DNA of 64,000 nt from Wocania_A sp964021735 (GTDB lineage: Bacteria > Bacteroidota > Bacteroidia > Flavobacteriales > Flavobacteriaceae). Within the stretch, counting starts at the first letter, position 1. Each line of letters starts with the position of its first letter. The notes under the pieces were generated by a model. The model searched no databases. It was not told the DNA's origin and worked only from the letters and a program-made list of their open reading frames with translations. The translations under genes and the position numbers were made by a program. Below, in pieces: positions 52,201 through 61,446 of this stretch. The stretch covers positions 1-64,000 of the forward strand of contig NZ_CAXIBN010000001.1 in NCBI RefSeq assembly GCF_964021735.1, written 5' to 3'.

Positions 52201-53865
52201 TTAATAAGCATCATCGTGTACTTTTGCTACTGCTCTACCCGATGGGTCATTCATGTTTTTAAATGCCTCATCCCATTCTAAGGCAATTTTTGTACTACAT
52301 GCTACACTAGGCTCTTGTGGTACACATAAAGCTGCTGCATCGCTCGGGAAATGCTCTTCGAAAATAGAACGGTAATAAAACTCTTCTTTGTTTTGTGGTG
52401 TTTGGATTGGAAATCTGAAATGTGCATTTTGGATTTGCTCATCGCTTACAGCGTTATTAACAACCTCTTTAAGCGTATCAATCCAACTGTAACCAACACC
52501 ATCGCTAAATTGCTCTTTTTGCCTCCAAGCTACACTTTCAGGCAACATATCTTCAAAAGCCTTACGTACTACCCATTTTTCCATACGCTCACCGTTAATC
52601 ATCTTGTCTTGAGGGTTAATTCTCATCGCAACATCCATGAATTCTTTATCTAAAAATGGAACACGACCTTCAATTCCCCATGCTGCTAAACTTTTGTTAG
52701 CTCTTAAACAATCGTACATATGAAGCTTGCTTAATTTACGCACGGTTTCTTCATGAAATTCTTGAGCATTAGGTGCTTTATGAAAGTACAAATAACCCCC
52801 AAATAATTCATCTGCTCCTTCTCCAGATAACACCATTTTAATTCCCATCGATTTAATAACACGAGCCATTAAGTACATAGGCGTACTAGCTCTAATGGTA
52901 GTAATATCATAAGTTTCTAAATTATAAATCACATCGCGAATAGCATCTAATCCTTCTTGAATAGTAAACTTAATTTCGTGGTGAATGGTTCCTATATGAT
53001 CTGCTACTTTTTGTGCTGCAGCCAAATCTGGAGAACCTTCTAACCCTACTGAAAATGAATGCAATTGTGGCCACCAAGCTGCTTGTTTGTCATCAGATTC
53101 TATACGTTTTTCTGCATATTTTTTCGCTATTGCTGAAGTAACAGATGAATCTAAACCACCTGATAACAAAACACCGTAAGGCACATCACTCATTAATTGT
53201 CTGTGTACCGCAGCTTCAAGCGCTTCTTTTATCTCGCTGATACTGGTTTCGTTATCTTTAACCGCATCATATTCTGTCCATTCTCTGTTATACCATTTTA
53301 CAAACTCACCATCTTTACTGCTTAAATAATGCCCTGGAGGGAACAATTCTATTTTAGTACAAACACCTTCTAAAGCTTTTAATTCTGAAGCTACATAGAA
53401 TGTTCCGTTTTGATCCCAACCTATATAAAGTGGAATAATTCCCATGTGGTCTCTTGCTACAAAATATTCATCTTTTTCAACATCGTAAATAGCGAAGCCA
53501 AAAATACCGTTCATTTCATCTACAAAATCTACTCCCTTTTCTTTATACAATGCCAAAATAACTTCGCAATCGCTTTCTGTTTGAAATGTATATTTACCTT
53601 CAAACTGTTTACGTAATTCTCTGTGGTTATAAATCTCACCATTTGCTGCTAGAATTAACTTTTTATCTTCACTAAAAAGTGGCTGCTTTCCTGAGGCTGG
53701 ATCTACTATAGCCAAACGCTCATGTGCCATTATTGCTTTGTCGTCACTATAAATTCCACTCCAATCTGGTCCACGATGACGAATGGTTTTAGACATTTCT
53801 AATATTTGAGGTCTTAAATCTTCAGCCTTTTGCTTTAAATCGAATGCACATACAATTCCACACAT
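52201..53865 (-). CDS. asnB: Asparagine synthase B, glutamine-hydrolysing
   Basis: This enzyme makes asparagine from aspartate, using ammonia from glutamine and ATP. The 554-residue protein has the N-terminal glutamine amidotransferase domain with nucleophile Cys2 (MCGIVCAFD), RHRGPDWSG and ANGEIYNHRELR. The synthetase domain has the PP-loop SGGLDSS (about 236-242) and GEGADELFGGY. Length and motifs match the E. coli AsnB type rather than the larger antibiotic-linked forms. It is a single gene with its own hairpin. Confidence 0.97.
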   Translation of the reverse strand: MCGIVCAFDLKQKAEDLRPQILEMSKTIRHRGPDWSGIYSDDKAIMAHERLAIVDPASGKQPLFSEDKKLILAANGEIYNHRELRKQFEGKYTFQTESDCEVILALYKEKGVDFVDEMNGIFGFAIYDVEKDEYFVARDHMGIIPLYIGWDQNGTFYVASELKALEGVCTKIELFPPGHYLSSKDGEFVKWYNREWTEYDAVKDNETSISEIKEALEAAVHRQLMSDVPYGVLLSGGLDSSVTSAIAKKYAEKRIESDDKQAAWWPQLHSFSVGLEGSPDLAAAQKVADHIGTIHHEIKFTIQEGLDAIRDVIYNLETYDITTIRASTPMYLMARVIKSMGIKMVLSGEGADELFGGYLYFHKAPNAQEFHEETVRKLSKLHMYDCLRANKSLAAWGIEGRVPFLDKEFMDVAMRINPQDKMINGERMEKWVVRKAFEDMLPESVAWRQKEQFSDGVGYSWIDTLKEVVNNAVSDEQIQNAHFRFPIQTPQNKEEFYYRSIFEEHFPSDAAALCVPQEPSVACSTKIALEWDEAFKNMNDPSGRAVAKVHDDAY

Positions 53866-54126
53866 AATCTTTATCTTTTAATATATTTTATTCTAATTAA
53901 TGATACAAAAATGCTATTATAGTTTTATTATAAAAACACAAAGCGAATAATTCGTTACAAATTAAAACTATTTAATAAGTATTTAGATAAATATGAAACT
54001 ATAAAATTAATTTTTAGAAAGACCTTCTTGAAAAATGTAAACTTTAACATTCTGAAACGACTTTTATAAAAATATTAAGAGAATATCCCATTACCTTTAA
54101 AACATTCTAAAAACTTAAGAATTATT

Positions 54127-54663
54127 ATGAAAAAATTATCATGTATTACAGCCATTGCTTTTGTTATGCTTTTATCAACTAATGTAAACGCTCAAGAGTT
54201 CGCAAAAGTGGACAAAAGCCCATTAGATGCTTCATTTTATAGAACTGAAAGAAATGCTCCTGCTTTAATAAAAATAGTATATAGCAGACCTTTTCTAAAA
54301 GGAAGATCTCTAAGTAAATTAGCCCCAAATGGAAAAGTTTGGAGAACAGGTGCTAATGAAGCTGCTGAAATTACTCTTTACAACGATATGAAAATAGCAG
54401 GAAAAAATGTTAAAGCTGGAACCTATTCGCTTTTTACAATTCCAGGAGAAAATGAATGGACTATTATTTTAAACTCAGACATTAATGTTTGGGGTGCTTA
54501 CTCTTACAAAGAAGCAAATGATGTTGTTAGGGTTAATGCTCCTGTTACATCAGATGAAGAATCTATTGAAAACTTCTCTATAGCTTTTAATAAAACTGAC
54601 GATGGTGTAAATATGCATTTAGGATGGGGAACGACAAGAGTAACAGTTCCGTTTACTAAATAA
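54127..54663 (+). CDS. Secreted DUF2911 protein
   Basis: This 178-residue exported protein has a signal peptide (to about residue 22, NVNAQ) and a DUF2911 domain recognised from SPLDASFYRTERNAPALIKIVYSRP, LAPNGKVWRTGANEAAEITL, GKNVKAGTYSLFTIPGENEWTIIL and NVWGAYSY. DUF2911 proteins are very common in Bacteroidota and uncharacterised. It is preceded by 260 bases of AT-rich spacer with no recognisable element and followed by an unusually long hairpin. Confidence 0.9.
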   Translation: MKKLSCITAIAFVMLLSTNVNAQEFAKVDKSPLDASFYRTERNAPALIKIVYSRPFLKGRSLSKLAPNGKVWRTGANEAAEITLYNDMKIAGKNVKAGTYSLFTIPGENEWTIILNSDINVWGAYSYKEANDVVRVNAPVTSDEESIENFSIAFNKTDDGVNMHLGWGTTRVTVPFTK

Positions 54664-54674
54664 GACGTTGAACA

Positions 54675-54726
54675 AAACTAAAAATATCCATAAAGATTTT
54701 TTAATCTTTATGGATATTTTTAGTTT
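54675..54726. terminator. Long (24-bp) bidirectional hairpin
   Basis: A perfect 24-bp inverted repeat (54675-54698 with 54703-54726) with a TTTT loop lies between convergent genes. It is about twice as long as the other terminators here. Confidence 0.85.
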
Positions 54727-54749
54727 AGAAAAACCGATGAACAATGAAT

Positions 54750-55379
54750 TTACGGAATATTTAAATATTTATGCGTTTGTAGCGACACTTTCCATTTAGG
54801 ATTTGCCATTACATAATCTACAATTTCTGGAACAACTTTATCACGTTTACTCCATTCTGGTTGCAAATATAAAATGCAATCTTTATTTACTTTAGAAGCT
54901 TGTTCTTCTGCAAAGCGAAAATCGTCTTTATTATATACAATCACTTTAAGTTCGTGTGCTTTTTCGTAAACCTCTTTAGTTGGAAGTTTCATTTTTTTAG
55001 GAGACAAACAAATCCAATCCCAAGTTCCTGTCAATTTATAAGCGCCAGAGGTTTCAATATGTATTTGTAAGCCTTCAGCTTTAAGCTTATTAGTTAAAAG
55101 CGTCATATCCCAAGTTAAAGGTTCTCCTCCAGTTATTACAATAGTATCACTATATTTTTTTGCATTTTCTACAATTTTGTTTGTATGGGTTGGCGGATGT
55201 AAATCGGCATTCCAACTTTCTTTTACATCGCACCAATGGCAACCCACATCGCATCCTCCAATTCTAATAAAATAAGCCGCAGTGCCTTTATGATACCCTT
55301 CTCCTTGGATAGTATAAAACTCTTCCATTAATGGTAACATTTCACCTTTATCAACTAAACTTTGAAGCTCTTTTTTCAT
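54750..55379 (-). CDS. queE: 7-carboxy-7-deazaguanine synthase
   Basis: This radical-SAM enzyme in queuosine/7-deazapurine synthesis contracts carboxy-tetrahydropterin to 7-carboxy-7-deazaguanine. The 209-residue protein has Cys43, Cys47 and Cys50 in GGCDVGCHWC (CX3CX2C), the FYTIQGEGYH entry strand, TGGEPLTWD and the late LQPEWSK. No queC, queD or queF is adjacent. The ATG at 55379 is preferred to an in-frame start three codons upstream, and it lies 6 bases from a -7 box. Confidence 0.94.
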   Translation of the reverse strand: MKKELQSLVDKGEMLPLMEEFYTIQGEGYHKGTAAYFIRIGGCDVGCHWCDVKESWNADLHPPTHTNKIVENAKKYSDTIVITGGEPLTWDMTLLTNKLKAEGLQIHIETSGAYKLTGTWDWICLSPKKMKLPTKEVYEKAHELKVIVYNKDDFRFAEEQASKVNKDCILYLQPEWSKRDKVVPEIVDYVMANPKWKVSLQTHKYLNIP

Positions 55380-55385
55380 AGTTTG

Positions 55386-55393
55386 CAAAGATA
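55386..55393 (-). promoter_or_regulatory. -7 box abutting queE
   Basis: On the minus strand, TATCTTTG matches TAnnTTTG and ends 6 bases before the chosen ATG, suggesting a very short or absent leader. Confidence 0.5.
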
Positions 55394-55496
55394 CGTATTC
55401 CTATTATAAATTTGCTATTTTGATTTCCAAATGAAATTACCTACTTTCGTGTCTTATTAAAATTTTAAAGTAAATTGCTCTCAACCTCTCTCTCAA

Positions 55497-56222
55497 ATGA
55501 AAAAAACTGCGTATTTAATAATACTGCTTTGCTGCAGCTATTATTACAGTGCCGCTCAAGTTGGTATTGGCACAACAAATCCAGATGCTTCGTCTATACT
55601 TGATGTAGAATCTACAGACAAAGGAGTCCTTATCCCTAGACTTACTACTGTTCAAATTAATGCTATAGTTAATCCAGCTAACGGATTAATGATATATAAT
55701 ACTGATTTAAATGAGTTTCAGTTTAATTGTGGCACCACGGCAATACCAGACTGGAGTAAAATTTCTCATGGAAACTCTGTAAAATATAGTAACACAGACA
55801 TAACGTCTAATTTAAACTCTTCGTCATATACTAATATTCCTATTTTTGGATTATTAGATTGGAATGATGATACTACGTTGTATTCCCAATCTGGAAATAC
55901 AATAACTATAAACACTACTGGAAGATATAGGATTACTACTAATATTGCTTATACTGTGCCAAGTGTGGGTAACAATACTCATCAGCGTGTTTCTGTAGAG
56001 GCTCGATTAGCAATTAATGGAACACCAACAGGAGCTATTGCCAATACAGGCTATGTAAGGCGTGCTAATAACCATAATGAAGCATCATTACATATAACCG
56101 AGGTTTTTAATATTATAGCAGGACAAACCATAAGTGTACAAACTATAAGAGGTGGAAATAGTGCCCCAGCAAATTTTAGAAGTGTTGGCACCTCAAATAT
56201 TTACATTGAAAGAATAAAATAA
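55497..56222 (+). CDS. Secreted 'VGIGTTNP'-type protein with a C1q-like end
   Basis: This 241-residue exported protein has a signal peptide (to about residue 20) followed by VGIGTTNPDASSILDVES and KGVLIPRLT, a signature seen in many Bacteroidota surface or tail-fibre-like proteins. The C-terminal ~135 residues form alternating strands (TGRYRITTNIAYTV, QRVSVEARLAINGT, FNIIAGQTISVQTIRGG) reminiscent of C1q/TNF-like jelly rolls. I infer a cell-surface structural or binding protein. There is no catalytic motif. Confidence 0.72.
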   Translation: MKKTAYLIILLCCSYYYSAAQVGIGTTNPDASSILDVESTDKGVLIPRLTTVQINAIVNPANGLMIYNTDLNEFQFNCGTTAIPDWSKISHGNSVKYSNTDITSNLNSSSYTNIPIFGLLDWNDDTTLYSQSGNTITINTTGRYRITTNIAYTVPSVGNNTHQRVSVEARLAINGTPTGAIANTGYVRRANNHNEASLHITEVFNIIAGQTISVQTIRGGNSAPANFRSVGTSNIYIERIK

Positions 56223-56295
56223 TTAACTTTATTTACTAAAAACCTTATTTTTTTCTTCTTCATTTTTCCTGTATTTTTATGCAAAATTATTAGGC

Positions 56296-57837
56296 ATGAG
56301 TAATAAGGAAAATTTTTTTAAGCATATCTCTGAGGGCAATACCACCAAAGGCGATTTTATTCCCATTGGTGCTGCAATGTTAAATGGTGAAACTGTTACA
56401 GGTGCACATGTAAAAATTCCTTTAAAAACCATGAATCGTCATGGTTTAATTGCTGGAGCCACAGGTACTGGTAAAACCAAATCGTTACAAGTTTTAGCCG
56501 AAAATTTAAGTGATAAAGGTATTCCTGTTTTACTTATGGATATAAAAGGTGATTTAAGCGGATTAGCGCAACCAAGTCCTGGGCATCCTAAAATTAACGA
56601 ACGCCACGAAAAAATTGGATTACCATTTGAAGCTAAATCGTTTCCTGTTGAAATTTTAACACTTTCTGAGCAAGATGGTGTTAGGTTAAGAGCTACTGTT
56701 AGTGAATTTGGTCCTGTTTTACTATCGCGTATTTTAGGTTTATCTGAAACCCAATCTGGTGTAGTAGCTGTTATTTTCCAATACTGCGACGATAATAAAT
56801 ATCCTATTCTTGATTTAAAAGATTTTAAAAAAATATTACAATATGCCACTAACGAAGGTAAAAAAGAATTTACCGAAGCTTATGGCAGAATATCAACAGC
56901 ATCAACAGGCGCAATCCTAAGAAAAGTTATTGAGTTAGAGCAACAAGGTGCTGATCTATTTTTTGGCGAAACCTCTTTTGATGTTGATGATTTATTACGT
57001 GTTGATAAAGATGGTAGAGGCTACATTAACATTATCAGACTTACCGACATTCAAGATAGACCCAAACTATTCTCAACATTTATGTTAAGTTTATTGGCTG
57101 AAATTTATTCAACTTTCCCAGAACAAGGTGATAGCGATAGGCCAGAACTTATTATGTTTATTGACGAAGCACATTTAATTTTTAACGAAGCATCAAAAGC
57201 CCTATTAAATCAAATTGAAAGCATAGTAAAGTTAATACGCAGTAAAGGTGTCGGATTATATTTTGTAACCCAAAATCCAACCGATGTTCCCGAAGCTGTT
57301 TTAAGTCAATTAGGTTTAAAAGTGCAACATGCTTTAAGAGCTTTTACTGCAAAAGATAGAAAAGCCATTAAACTAACCGCACAAAATTATCCAGATTCTG
57401 AGTATTACGATACTACCGAAGTTTTAACATCCTTAGGTATTGGCGAAGCTTTAGTCTCGGCTTTAGATGAAAAAGGGCGACCAACACCACTTGCAGCAAC
57501 CATGATGCGCGCACCAATGAGCAGAATGGATGTTTTAACCGATAGCGAATTGAGCAATTTATTATCTGAATCTAAAATGGTTAAAAAGTATAATGAAGCT
57601 ATTGATAGAGAAAGTGCTTACGAAATGCTCAACGAAAAAATAAAACAAGCTGAAGCTGAAGAAACCAAAGAAAAAGCGCGACAAGAGAGAGAAGCACTTA
57701 AAAAAGTAGAATCTAAACAACGAGCTTTATCAACAAGACGAAAAAGTACACGTATAAATCCCATAGTTAAAGTACTTACAAGTGCTACATTTATAAGAAG
57801 TGTTTTTGGCATTTTAAATAAAGTTTTAAAAAAATAA
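56296..57837 (+). CDS. HerA-like (DUF853) ATPase
   Basis: This 513-residue P-loop ATPase is of the HerA/FtsK group, DUF853 branch. Walker A GATGTGKT is at residues 54-61, the next strand LLMDIKGDLSGL contains the usual Asp, Walker B is LIMFIDEAHLIF (about 286-297), and the sensor region YFVTQNPTDVP follows. A Lys/Glu/Arg-rich coiled stretch (about 430-490) precedes a short hydrophobic/basic end. Members are often called 'helicase HerA-like', but no nuclease partner is nearby, so a DNA-translocation role is only inferred. Confidence 0.88.
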   Translation: MSNKENFFKHISEGNTTKGDFIPIGAAMLNGETVTGAHVKIPLKTMNRHGLIAGATGTGKTKSLQVLAENLSDKGIPVLLMDIKGDLSGLAQPSPGHPKINERHEKIGLPFEAKSFPVEILTLSEQDGVRLRATVSEFGPVLLSRILGLSETQSGVVAVIFQYCDDNKYPILDLKDFKKILQYATNEGKKEFTEAYGRISTASTGAILRKVIELEQQGADLFFGETSFDVDDLLRVDKDGRGYINIIRLTDIQDRPKLFSTFMLSLLAEIYSTFPEQGDSDRPELIMFIDEAHLIFNEASKALLNQIESIVKLIRSKGVGLYFVTQNPTDVPEAVLSQLGLKVQHALRAFTAKDRKAIKLTAQNYPDSEYYDTTEVLTSLGIGEALVSALDEKGRPTPLAATMMRAPMSRMDVLTDSELSNLLSESKMVKKYNEAIDRESAYEMLNEKIKQAEAEETKEKARQEREALKKVESKQRALSTRRKSTRINPIVKVLTSATFIRSVFGILNKVLKK

Positions 57838-57878
57838 TCAAATATCAACACTTCAATAATTCTAATAAAAAATAATCA

Positions 57879-58439
57879 ATGCACAAATCAATTTTCAGCC
57901 TCATAATCTTAACCCTATTTGTAGTTAGTTGCAAAAAGGAACAAGACCCTTTTCAAATTAGCAAACACCATGTTGGACTACTAACCGACTCTACTCAAGT
58001 TAAAGATTTAGAACTAGTCTTTAGTAAAGATTCAGTTGTAAAACTTATTAGTGGTGATGAGTTTACTGGTAACAATAGTGATATTAAAATTTTTGAAAAA
58101 GGTGGTAAAAAACTATTATCGTTAACCCCAAGACAATCTTTAGATTCAACCTCGGTTATACAAAGTGTTCAAATTTTCGATCCTCGTTTTAAAACTGATA
58201 AAAACATAACAACTTTAAGCACTTTTAAAGACATCACAAATAATTATAAAATTTCAAGAATAGACAATTTAATAAATTCTATTGTAATTTCTGTAAACGA
58301 CATTAATGCTGCTTTTACAATTGATAAAAAAGAACTACCTGCAAACCTTCGTTTCGATATGAATTTAAATATTGAATCTGCACATATTCCTGATGATGCA
58401 AAAGTGAAATACTTTTTCTTAAATTGGAGTAAAATTTAA
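57879..58439 (+). CDS. Predicted lipoprotein, unknown function
   Basis: This 186-residue lipoprotein (VVSC, Cys18, then KKEQD) has no recognised domain. The mature part looks mostly beta: short strands around GLLTDSTQVKDLELVF, DIKIFEKGGKKLLSL, VQIFDPRFKTDKNITTL and VISVNDINAAFTI. It lies 41 bases after the HerA-like gene and 13 before yitT, so the three are probably one transcript. Homologues of this type appear confined to Flavobacteria as far as I know. Confidence 0.7.
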   Translation: MHKSIFSLIILTLFVVSCKKEQDPFQISKHHVGLLTDSTQVKDLELVFSKDSVVKLISGDEFTGNNSDIKIFEKGGKKLLSLTPRQSLDSTSVIQSVQIFDPRFKTDKNITTLSTFKDITNNYKISRIDNLINSIVISVNDINAAFTIDKKELPANLRFDMNLNIESAHIPDDAKVKYFFLNWSKI

Positions 58440-58452
58440 TAAAACAAATCCT

Positions 58453-59424
58453 ATGAATCCACTTATCTCAAAGCTTTTAGTTAATATCGCTCGCAAAAGG
58501 CTTGAAGATAAACACACAAACAAACCAATAAATACAAATGAACTTGCTCCTGCTGTTAGAAAACTAAAAGTAGAACTGTCTCATGGTATTAAAGAATATA
58601 TTTTCATATTAATTGGTGTGTTTTCTGCTGGTTTTGGTTTAAAAGGTTTTTTATTACCTAATAAATTTATAGACGGTGGTGCCACTGGAATCTCACTATT
58701 ATTAGAACATATAACATCCTTAAATTTAGGATTATTATTAGTACTAGTTAACCTGCCTTTTGTATTTCTAGCTTCTAAAACCATAGGCAATAAATTTGCT
58801 TTAAGAAGTATTGTAGCCATTACCCTTTTAGCATTTGTTGTTCATTTTGTAGACTACCCAATTATTACAGAAGACAAATTATTAATTGCTGTTTTTGGTG
58901 GTTTCTTTTTAGGTTTAGGAATTGGAATGTCTATGCGAGGTGGGAGCGTTATTGATGGCACCGAAGTTTTAGCCATTTATTTGGGTAGAAAATTATCGCT
59001 CACCATTGGCGATGTATTGTTACTTATTAACATTATAATCTTCTCTATAGGTGGTTATATTTTATCTATGGAAACAGCTCTTTACGCTATATTAACATAT
59101 TTAGCAGCAGCAAAAACCGTAGATTTTGTAGTTGATGGTGTTGAAGAATATGTAGGCGTTACTATAATTTCGAATAAACATGAAGAATTACGACTTATGC
59201 TTACAAAAAAGCTAGGGCGGGCTTGCACCATTTATGCAGGAAAAGGCGGTTTTGGAAGTAATGGAGAAAGCTACGACAAAGACATCATTTACACTATTGT
59301 AACACGATTAGAACTTGCTAAACTGCAGACTGAAATTGATAAAATTGATGAAAAAGCCTTTGTTATTATGGGCGTTGTTAAAGATTTAAAAGGCGGAATG
59401 ATTAAGAAAAAACCGATGAAATAA
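58453..59424 (+). CDS. YitT family membrane protein
   Basis: This 323-residue protein has a soluble N-terminal lead of about 45 residues, then five or six hydrophobic segments of the YitT/DUF161 type (FSAGFGLKGFLLPNKFIDGGATGISLL, GGFFLGLGIGMSMRGGSVIDGTE). A C-terminal DUF2179 cytosolic domain follows (GRACTIYAGKGGFG, IIYTIVTRLELAKLQTEI). The function of the family is unsettled. It has been treated as a putative transporter or membrane regulator. Confidence 0.9.
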   Translation: MNPLISKLLVNIARKRLEDKHTNKPINTNELAPAVRKLKVELSHGIKEYIFILIGVFSAGFGLKGFLLPNKFIDGGATGISLLLEHITSLNLGLLLVLVNLPFVFLASKTIGNKFALRSIVAITLLAFVVHFVDYPIITEDKLLIAVFGGFFLGLGIGMSMRGGSVIDGTEVLAIYLGRKLSLTIGDVLLLINIIIFSIGGYILSMETALYAILTYLAAAKTVDFVVDGVEEYVGVTIISNKHEELRLMLTKKLGRACTIYAGKGGFGSNGESYDKDIIYTIVTRLELAKLQTEIDKIDEKAFVIMGVVKDLKGGMIKKKPMK

Positions 59425-59457
59425 TCGAATTAACAAAAATTGTATTACAATAAAAAT

Positions 59458-59826
59458 ATGCCTCAAAAAAAATACACCATACAAAACAAGCCTTTTATCG
59501 TACCAACTAACGATGGTAAAATTATAAGCGAACATTTTGGAATAGCAACCGATAGGAATTCTAAAATAAGTATCGCACACATGAAAGCACCAGCAGGTTG
59601 GAGCGAACCTTTTCAAACTCCAGAATTTGATGAATACACATTCATTATCAAAGGCAAAAAACAATTTATTATTGAAAACGAAACCGTTGTTTTAAAAGCT
59701 GGTGAATCTATCAAAATTAAAAAAAATACAAGAGTACAATATTCCAATCCGTTTAAAGAAACTTGCGAATATATTGCCATTTGCACGCCTGCATTTTCTA
59801 TGAATTTAGTAAATAGAGAGGATTAA
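59458..59826 (+). CDS. Small cupin-domain protein
   Basis: This 122-residue single cupin has the conserved small-barrel motifs in DEYTFIIKGKKQFIIENETVVLKAGESIKIKKN and the later EYIAICTPAFS. The typical metal-binding His set of the first cupin motif is mostly absent here, so it may bind a ligand rather than act as a metalloenzyme. The ATG 59458 is used, and a longer in-frame start lacks cupin character. It abuts the hydrolase gene (stop at 59826, start at 59827). Confidence 0.78.
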   Translation: MPQKKYTIQNKPFIVPTNDGKIISEHFGIATDRNSKISIAHMKAPAGWSEPFQTPEFDEYTFIIKGKKQFIIENETVVLKAGESIKIKKNTRVQYSNPFKETCEYIAICTPAFSMNLVNRED

Positions 59827-60654
59827 ATGAAGCAGTATCTTCCAAAAATTATTGGTTTTTCTATAAACCTTATAAGTTATTTTTCATCTTCACGTGCAGC
59901 AAAAATAGCGATTTACATTTTTTCAAAACCAAGAAAGGGTAAGCTAAAAGAAGAGGAAATAAATTATCTTAAATCCGCTATAGAAAAAGACATTATTTAC
60001 AATAATTTCACCCTAAAAACATATCACTGGAAAGGAAATAAAGAAACCGTTCTACTTGCACATGGTTGGGAAAGCAACTCTTTTAGATGGAAGGATTTAA
60101 TCGAGATACTTCGAAATCTAGATTATACGGTTATTGCTTTAGATGCACCTGCTCATGGTAATTCTGGAAGCAAAACATTCAACGCTTTGTTATATTCAGA
60201 ATGCATTAATGCTACTCTAAAACAATTTAAAGTCGATACCATTATTGGGCATTCTGTTGGCGGTACAGCTAGTGCTATTGCATTAGATAGCAACAATAAA
60301 TTATCTATTAAAAAATTAATTTCACTAGGAGCTCCTTCAAACTTTATTGGCTTGGTTAAAAATTATAATAACATGATGGGGTTTAATAAAAATGTTATTA
60401 AAGCTATAAACATATACTATTTAAAACATTTTGGATATTTACCAGAATATTTTACTGTAGCAAATTTTTCAAAAAACATTCAAGCAAAGGGGTTAATTAT
60501 TCACGATAAAAAAGACAGAATTATTCCTTACAGAGATGCTTTAGAAATTAAAAAACATTATCAAAATGCCGAACTAATTAAAACCATGGGGTTTGGTCAC
60601 GGGCTTAAGTCAGATAAAGTCTATAATCATATAATAGAATTTTTAAACACCTAA
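59827..60654 (+). CDS. Alpha/beta hydrolase
   Basis: This 275-residue alpha/beta-fold hydrolase has the oxyanion strand VLLAHGWESNSFRW, the nucleophile elbow GHSVGG (Ser143), the acid region IIHDKKDRIIPY and the catalytic His in MGFGHGL. The substrate cannot be told from sequence, and an esterase or lysophospholipase-like role is possible. It starts right after the cupin stop and is followed 20 bases later by rluF, so these genes probably share a transcript. Confidence 0.88.
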   Translation: MKQYLPKIIGFSINLISYFSSSRAAKIAIYIFSKPRKGKLKEEEINYLKSAIEKDIIYNNFTLKTYHWKGNKETVLLAHGWESNSFRWKDLIEILRNLDYTVIALDAPAHGNSGSKTFNALLYSECINATLKQFKVDTIIGHSVGGTASAIALDSNNKLSIKKLISLGAPSNFIGLVKNYNNMMGFNKNVIKAINIYYLKHFGYLPEYFTVANFSKNIQAKGLIIHDKKDRIIPYRDALEIKKHYQNAELIKTMGFGHGLKSDKVYNHIIEFLNT

Positions 60655-60662
60655 GTTTATTG

Positions 60663-60670
60663 TACTTTTG
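60663..60670 (+). promoter_or_regulatory. -7 box abutting rluF start
   Basis: TACTTTTG matches TAnnTTTG and ends four bases before the rluF ATG, predicting a leaderless or nearly leaderless transcript from an internal promoter. Confidence 0.45.
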
Positions 60671-60674
60671 AGCC

Positions 60675-61433
60675 ATGAGTGAAGGATTAAAACGAATCAA
60701 CAAATTTTTAAGCGAAGCTGGATATTGCTCGCGCAGAGAAGCAGATAAATTAATTGAAGCTGGTAGAGTTACAATTAACGGTGTAGTACCAGAAATGGGA
60801 ACAAAAATTACACTAAATGATATTGTACATGTTGATGGAAAAGAAATTAAAAACACTAAAGAATCTTTTGTTTACTTAGCGTTTAACAAACCCGTCGGAA
60901 TAGTTTGCACTACAGATACAAGTGTAGAAAAAGATAATATTATCGATTTTATTAATTACTCAAAACGTATTTTTCCTATAGGTAGATTAGACAAACCCAG
61001 CGAAGGTTTAATACTTTTAACAGACGATGGCGATATTGTAAACAAGATTCTTAGAGCAAGTAATAATCACGAAAAAGAATATATTGTTACAGTTGATAAA
61101 CCCATTTCGCAAACGTTTATTAATAGAATGTCTAACGGTATTTATCTTGAAGACTTAGGGCAAACGACAAAAAAATGTGAAGTCAAAAAAATAAATTCAA
61201 ATACGTTTAGTATTATTTTAACTCAAGGATTAAACAGGCAAATTCGTCGCATGTGCGAATATTTAACTTACGAGGTTGAAACCTTAAAGCGTATTCGAAT
61301 AATGAATATAAAACTCGATATGCCTTTAGGCGGATACAGAGAACTTACCAAAGATGAGCTTAGCGAATTAAATAGATTAATTAGCACATCTAACAAAGAA
61401 TATATAGCATCTACAAATAGAATAAAAAAGTAA
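60675..61433 (+). CDS. rluF: 23S rRNA pseudouridine synthase RluF-like
   Basis: This 252-residue RsuA-family pseudouridine synthase has an N-terminal S4 RNA-binding domain (RINKFLSEAGYCSRREADKLIEAGRVTING) and the catalytic domain with GRLDKPSEGLILLTDDGD carrying the catalytic Asp. The late GLNRQIRRMCEYL is typical. The closeness of the catalytic block to RluF (modifying U2604 of 23S rRNA) supports that name, although RluB/RsuA members share much of it. Confidence 0.88.
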   Translation: MSEGLKRINKFLSEAGYCSRREADKLIEAGRVTINGVVPEMGTKITLNDIVHVDGKEIKNTKESFVYLAFNKPVGIVCTTDTSVEKDNIIDFINYSKRIFPIGRLDKPSEGLILLTDDGDIVNKILRASNNHEKEYIVTVDKPISQTFINRMSNGIYLEDLGQTTKKCEVKKINSNTFSIILTQGLNRQIRRMCEYLTYEVETLKRIRIMNIKLDMPLGGYRELTKDELSELNRLISTSNKEYIASTNRIKK

Positions 61434-61446
61434 AATTATATCAAAC

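Noticed and set aside
55497..56222. VGIGTTNP-type protein taken as a sign of a prophage
   Set aside because: No capsid, terminase, integrase or tail genes surround it, and its neighbours are ordinary chromosomal genes.
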